Below, piece by piece: positions 59,255 to 64,000 of a stretch of DNA of 64,000 nucleotides. Both the position numbers and the translations under genes were made by a program. Source of the stretch: Platerodrilus igneus (taxonomy: Eukaryota > Arthropoda > Insecta > Coleoptera > Lycidae); assembly GCA_036346225.1 (NCBI GenBank), contig JARFIW010001458.1:930001-994000 (forward strand). Reading direction: 5' to 3'. Each line of letters starts with the position of its first letter. Position 1 is the first letter of the stretch. The notes below the pieces were generated by a model. It saw only the letters and a program-made list of their open reading frames with translations. It was not told the origin of the DNA and did not search any database.

Positions 59255-59430
59255 GCATATCAGGAGCAGGTGAAGGCGAAATTAAGTAAAGATGGCAAGT
59301 TTGTTTTAATCAAGTAGATTTAAGGGATTCATTCTGGCGGATTCCATTACACAAGAATTCTAGAAGGTACAGAGGATTTTCCGTAGAGGAAAATCGATAA
59401 TTGTAAAGTAGTATCGTTTGGTTTGTCGGC
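59255..59430 (+). pseudogene. Residual RT blocks of element B
   Basis: The same two RT blocks as in A (SRRYRGFSVE and VVSFGLSAE-like), separated by the same deletion and shifted in frame near 59390. No YxDD box. Confidence 0.7.
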
Positions 59431-59439
59431 AGAAAGGAA

Positions 59440-60150
59440 ACAATAATAAATGAGAAACAGACAAGTGTAGGGACTGAAGAAGAAGTAATATTTAAGAGTC
59501 AGGATAATAGGGATGATAAGTTTATTGTATGTGAGATAATAGGGATGATAAGTATAGATATAGAAGGGGAGAAATAGGGATGAAGAGTATTAGGATGGTT
59601 AGAAGGAAGACTTGGAGGGTCAAGAAGAGAGTTAGATTTAAATAACTTAAGGAACAAAGGATAGAGATAGGTGAACTTAGTATAGATATAGAACAAAAAA
59701 GGGAATAGAAAATAGGTAAGTGTTTATAGAAAATAAAGCTAGGTATAGGATAAATATGGGAGATAATTAGAATAGGTTTAGGATGAGGATAAAGAGTAAA
59801 TGTAGGAAGAAAATAAGATAGGTTAAGTATAGATATTTCATATAAGATTAGTGGAGAGTTAGGAATAGAGTAAGAGTAGGATAGTCATATAGGATTAGGT
59901 AGGGGGAAGTAAAGTATAGTGAAGAGTAGTTAAAAGTTAGGAATAGGATAGGTATATAGGATGTATATAGGATTAGATGGATAAGTAGGATGAAGTTAGG
60001 ATAATTTCAGTTTATAGAATAGGTGAGAGTTAGGAATAGGATAGGGATATAGGATAGGTGTAAATATTTTTTGGATTGGAGACAAAGTAGGTAAGTTAGA
60101 TAGATAAGGATAGAGAGATAGGCAAAATTTTGTAAAGATTTTTTGGCAGT
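59440..60150 (+). other. Purine-rich tract of B
   Basis: Near-identical to 46531-47215, with a 50-60 base difference around 59640-59720. Confidence 0.7.
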
Positions 60151-60201
60151 CTAAATATTTGATATTTGCATTCAAATAAGTGGGATTATTTGTATTCAAA
60201 T

Positions 60202-60211
60202 AGGGGGAAAA
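60202..60211 (+). other. Polypurine tract of B
   Basis: AGGGGGAAAA before TACTCAT. Confidence 0.8.
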
Positions 60212-62478
60212 TACTCATATTTAGACCAGGGTAGAAAATTAAATAATCAAATCAAATAATTTTAATCACCGTGTATAAGGAATTTCATTAAATAATACGC
60301 TTTATTAAAACCTTGAAGCATAAATAAACTCGGTCGTTTCAGTAAAATAAGAAATTTAAATTATCTATAAGACGCTTTACATCAAAAGAAGCAGTATTGA
60401 AAAGCGCAGTGGATAATTTAATTATTCCTAAACAAATGGAAATTACGTGCAAAGTTTATATTAATTAACCCTATTTTAAGTAACCGGTAGTAAAACAAAG
60501 TGTACATATAATAATTAATATTTAAGGTGTATTCGCTAAAAATGAAAAGGATGAAATCAATTTTAATTGAGTTAATTAAACCGTTAATAACATATAATAA
60601 GCATAAAAGGCTTGTGAAAACCCAATAATAGTCAAATCGTAGGAAGGTTATTTAAAATGTTACGTTTGAACACCTGCGTGTTTTTAAAAGGCAATTTCAA
60701 GTTAATTTGTTTGGATAAACATGTTGATTCTAAGGATATTGGAAACGATCAGATGCTTTAGCAGGAAATACAGAACACCTGCGTATTTTAAAAAGCTCAT
60801 TCTGCGTAAATTTGGCAAATAATTAATGTTTCAAAGAATCTTGGAGAAACCGGGACTTAATATTCACGAGAATGTGCGATACGGGGTTATTAAACCAAGA
60901 TAACAGTCCGCGTGGACTAAAATATAATCGATAATGAAGAGTGTCAAGTTGCACCAATACGAACAGGTTAGAGAAGGAAAGAAAATGCGTCAAGCAAAGA
61001 CACATATTGTAAAAGGGCGGGATTTAAGCAACGTCAAGGGGTTGCGATTGGTTAAAAATAGGATGCATATATCAGAGGTAGAACAACAATTTCTGTATAA
61101 AAGTAATTAGTTTTTCTCGGACAACTTTGCGGGCCGTGTTGAAATTTTCTGAGATCTCAATGGGGTGAGTACAAATTCATAAAAATCGACGTGCAGGCTA
61201 CAGACTGGGAACGTAGAATGAGGAATTCGTTGGAATTACCCGTTTTAGGGAACAAAGCGACGTGTCGGCTATTCGCTATATATACAGGCGGGAAAATGTG
61301 TTTTCTCTCTTAGACTCTTAGACTTTCGACGATTCGATGCGTTAAAGCTCGTACATCCGCGACTTGATATTAAACAGTGCATTTTAGTTTGATTAAATAA
61401 TTTAAAGTGTGCTAGTATATTTTAGTGACTCAAAATAGTTGGTTATTTTACGTGCTAACATGAATGTACTTCAGTCACTTAGATACAAGGTAATAAAAGT
61501 TTATTATCACGGTACCAATTAGTAAAATTTACAACGACAAATGTATACCCAAAAGTAGGCAGTTTTGGCGTATATTGGTAATATTGGTAAAGGAAGTATG
61601 AATTTCTTTGCTATTTTGCGGGGTGTTAATGACTAAATGGTTCGTAAATTGTCTGCATCCACTGAACCAGAGGCAGATATACACAGATGAGTTCCGGAAA
61701 AAGCCTAGAAACAACTTTAAATTAATGGTGATGGAGAACATTTTTAAAGCGTTGACAACTTGAAGCTGTAAATAGAATCCGGTTGGAATGGTGTGATTTA
61801 CAAAAGGGACGATTACACTGAAGCTACGAGGACAATAACCTTCAGGTAAATTGTACTATTTTGTTTGACATTTTTGTGTGTATTGAATGACTTTATAATT
61901 GATTTACTTTAAATGGACATTAGTGGAATTTTTCTAACCATAAAAATTTAATTTTAAGATGAAATTTGCTTGTTTAAGTAAAAGGGGTATTTTGTTTTGA
62001 TGTTCGGGAATAGGATGAAACTTTGGGTAGGTCTTTGAGCTCAATTAGACAAACCTGGTTAATTAACGTAAAGGGTGGTAGATGCTCCTTTATACTCAGA
62101 CTCCGGTCTGCTTATATTGTTATATTAATTAGTAGGCATCCAACAAGGACTTTAATTTTGGATGCACAGTAAAATGATAATAAAATTAATCCGGAAATTC
62201 TTTTAAAACTGAATTTTATGTTCAAATTTAATTTGAAAATTTAATGTATTCTGAATATTGATGTAAATAGAGTTAACGTTGATGTTTGTGGTAGGAATGT
62301 GTTGTTTAATTTTTATGATTGAGAATGGAAGTTATCTAGAAGAGCAGCCGAGGCGATTAACAGAAGGAATCAACGGACCAGGTAATTTAAAGGTTTCACA
62401 GCATTCTTGACGCCCAAACTGTGGGGCTCGAATGTTTTTTTATAGGGCCAGTACCTGCAAAGATGAGAGGTTACACAG

Positions 62479-62484
<6 letters not shown>
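60212..62484 (+). repeat. 3' LTR of element B
   Basis: Complete LTR ending ttacacagcattct before (AT)n. It contains the internal PBS-like copy (cttgacgcccaaactgtgg at about 62406), which shows that the duplication is part of the LTR itself. Confidence 0.92.

Positions 62485-62512
<28 letters not shown>
62485..62512. repeat. (AT)n spacer between inverted LTRs
   Basis: A TA run separating the 3' end of LTR B2 from the 3' end of the minus-strand LTR G. Confidence 0.95.
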
Positions 62513-62514
<2 letters not shown>

Positions 62515-64000
62515 CTGTGATATACTCCTTTGAATGCGGGAACTGGGTCCTTTCAACAAAAAAATTCTAGTCCCACCGATTGGGCGTCATAAACTGCTGT
62601 GATCCTGGTTTCGCTTCAGCTGCTCACCTAATTTTATAAACCTCCTCATTCATAAAATTAAACAACACATTCCTACCACAAACATCAACGTTAACTCTAT
62701 TTACATCAATATTCAGAATACATTAAATTTTCAAATTAAATTTCAGCATAAAATTCAGTTTTAAAAGAATTTCAAGATTAATTTTATTATCATTTAACGT
62801 GCATCCAGAATTAAAGTCCTTGTTGGATGCCTACTAATTAATATAACAATATAAGCAGACCGGGTCTGAGTATAAAGGAGCATCTACCACCCTTTACGTT
62901 AATTAACCAGGTTCGTCTAATTGAGCTCAAAGACATACCCAAAGTTTCATCATAATTCAGAACATCAATACTAAATACCCCTTTCTACTTAAACAAGCAA
63001 ATTTCATCTTAACATTAAAATTTTATGGTTAGTACAATTTCACTAATGCCCATTTAAAGTAAATCAATTATAAAGTTATTCAACACACAAAAATGTCAAA
63101 CAAAATAGTATAATTTACCTGAAGGTTACTGTCCTCGTAGCTTCAATGTACATCGTCCCTTTAGTTAATCACACCATTCCAACAGGATTATAATTACGGC
63201 TTCTAATTCTCAACGCTTTTAAAATTTTCTCCATCACCATTTATTTAAAGTTGTTTCTGGGCTTTTCCGGAACTCATCTGTGTATATCTGACCCTTGTTT
63301 CGTGGATCCAGACACGTATTTGAACCATTTAATTATTAACACCCCGAAAAATAGCAGAGAAATTCATTTTTTCACCAATATACGCCAAAACTGCCTACTT
63401 TTGTGTATACATTTGTCGTCGTAAATTTTCTAATTGGTACAGTGATACTAAATTTTATTACCTTGTATCTAAGTGCACTGAAGTACATTCATGTTAGCAC
63501 GTAAATAACAAACTATTTTGAATCACTAAAATATACGAGCAAAATTTTAAATTATTTTATCAAACTAAAATGCACTGTTTAACATCTTGAATCAAGTCGC
63601 GGATGTAAGAGCTTTTAACGCATCGAATAGTCAAAAGTCTAAGAGGCCGAAATTCAAACCGGTATATATAGCGAATAGCCGGCACGTCGCTTTTGTCCTC
63701 AAAACAGACAATTCTTAAGAATTTCTTATGCTATGTTCCCAGTCCGTCGATCGCGCGTCGGTTTTACGAATTTTCACTCGCCCCATTTAAAATTCAGAAA
63801 TTTCACACGGCACGCAAATATGTCCGAGAAAAACTAATTAATTTTGTACAGAAATTGTTGTTTCTACCTCTGATATTTGCATCCTATTTTCAACCAATTG
63901 TGACCCTCGTGACGTTGCTTAAATCACGCCTTTTACTATATGTGTCTTTGCTTGACGCATTTTCTCTTTCCTTTTCTAACCTGTTCGCATTGGTGCAAAT
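62513..64000 (-). mobile_element. LTR G, diverged relative in minus orientation, runs off window
   Basis: The reverse complement follows the A/B LTR from its end back towards U3 (to about 180 bases upstream of the TATA region), roughly 85-90% similar by eye. It starts TGCTGTGATAT, and 62513-62600 holds a PBS-like reverse complement of TTATGACGCCCAATCGG. Whether it is a solo LTR or the 3' LTR of an element continuing right cannot be seen. Confidence 0.85.

Larger units (their letters stand above)
54889..62484 (+). mobile_element. LTR element B, complete but non-autonomous
   Basis: LTRs 54889-57128 and 60212-62484; internal 57129-60211. Same plan and same deletion points as A. The outer edges touch TA runs on both sides. 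The 3' LTR retains the full internal PBS-like copy. Near-identity to A implies both derive from one recent master. Confidence 0.92.

Overview
The window looks like TE-saturated intergenic DNA of an arthropod, most likely an insect. It is AT-rich, with many (AT)n tracts. I see no convincing conserved host gene. The recognisable coding sequence belongs to transposable elements: RTE-type LINEs, Ty3/Gypsy LTR elements, a hAT element, two decayed DDE transposases and tRNA-derived SINEs. The insect assignment is an inference from this mixture.

Layout. 1-743 is part of a minus-strand LTR ending in an (AT)n tract. 786-7152 is probably a diverged solo LTR split by a 4.1-kb RTE insertion (1597-5696) with an 11-bp target-site duplication (TSD); that insertion carries a 93-bp minisatellite and a second RTE 3' end. 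7258-7432 is a SINE. 7433-12190 is mostly featureless, with one possible LINE ORF1 remnant. 12190-14147 is a second, 3'-truncated RTE. 14617-15479 and 30313-30890 are decayed DDE transposases. 18885-19640 is an orphan Gypsy integrase. 19683-20035 and 53255-53615 are 3' ends of a third LINE. 21743-22912 and 33268-34440 are two copies of an unclassified 1.17-kb repeat. 22975-29995 is a complete minus-strand LTR element (C). 35350-35679 is a SINE with a 15-bp TSD, and 10 bp further on lies a 3.18-kb hAT element (35712-38893). 39360-39655 is a second SINE of that family, inverted. 41557-41873 is a head-to-head SINE palindrome. 41931-49511 (A) and 54889-62484 (B) are two closely related plus-strand LTR elements. 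Between them lie two AT-bounded blocks that look like solo LTRs. From 62513 a diverged LTR in the opposite orientation runs off the window.

Main biology. Elements A, B and C form one Gypsy-like group with long LTRs (1.8-2.3 kb), a coiled-coil plus capsid Gag, a retropepsin and only part of reverse transcriptase. RNase H and integrase are absent; a purine-rich tract fills the space before the polypurine tract. The LTR pairs are nearly identical, so the defective elements moved recently, presumably using enzymes supplied in trans. Nearly every LTR edge in the window abuts an (AT)n tract, which points to integration into TA microsatellites. In each family the LTR 3' end carries an internal copy of the LTR-end/primer-binding-site junction.

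Caution. Many differences between the near-identical copies are single-base homopolymer indels, so some frameshifts may be sequence error rather than decay.
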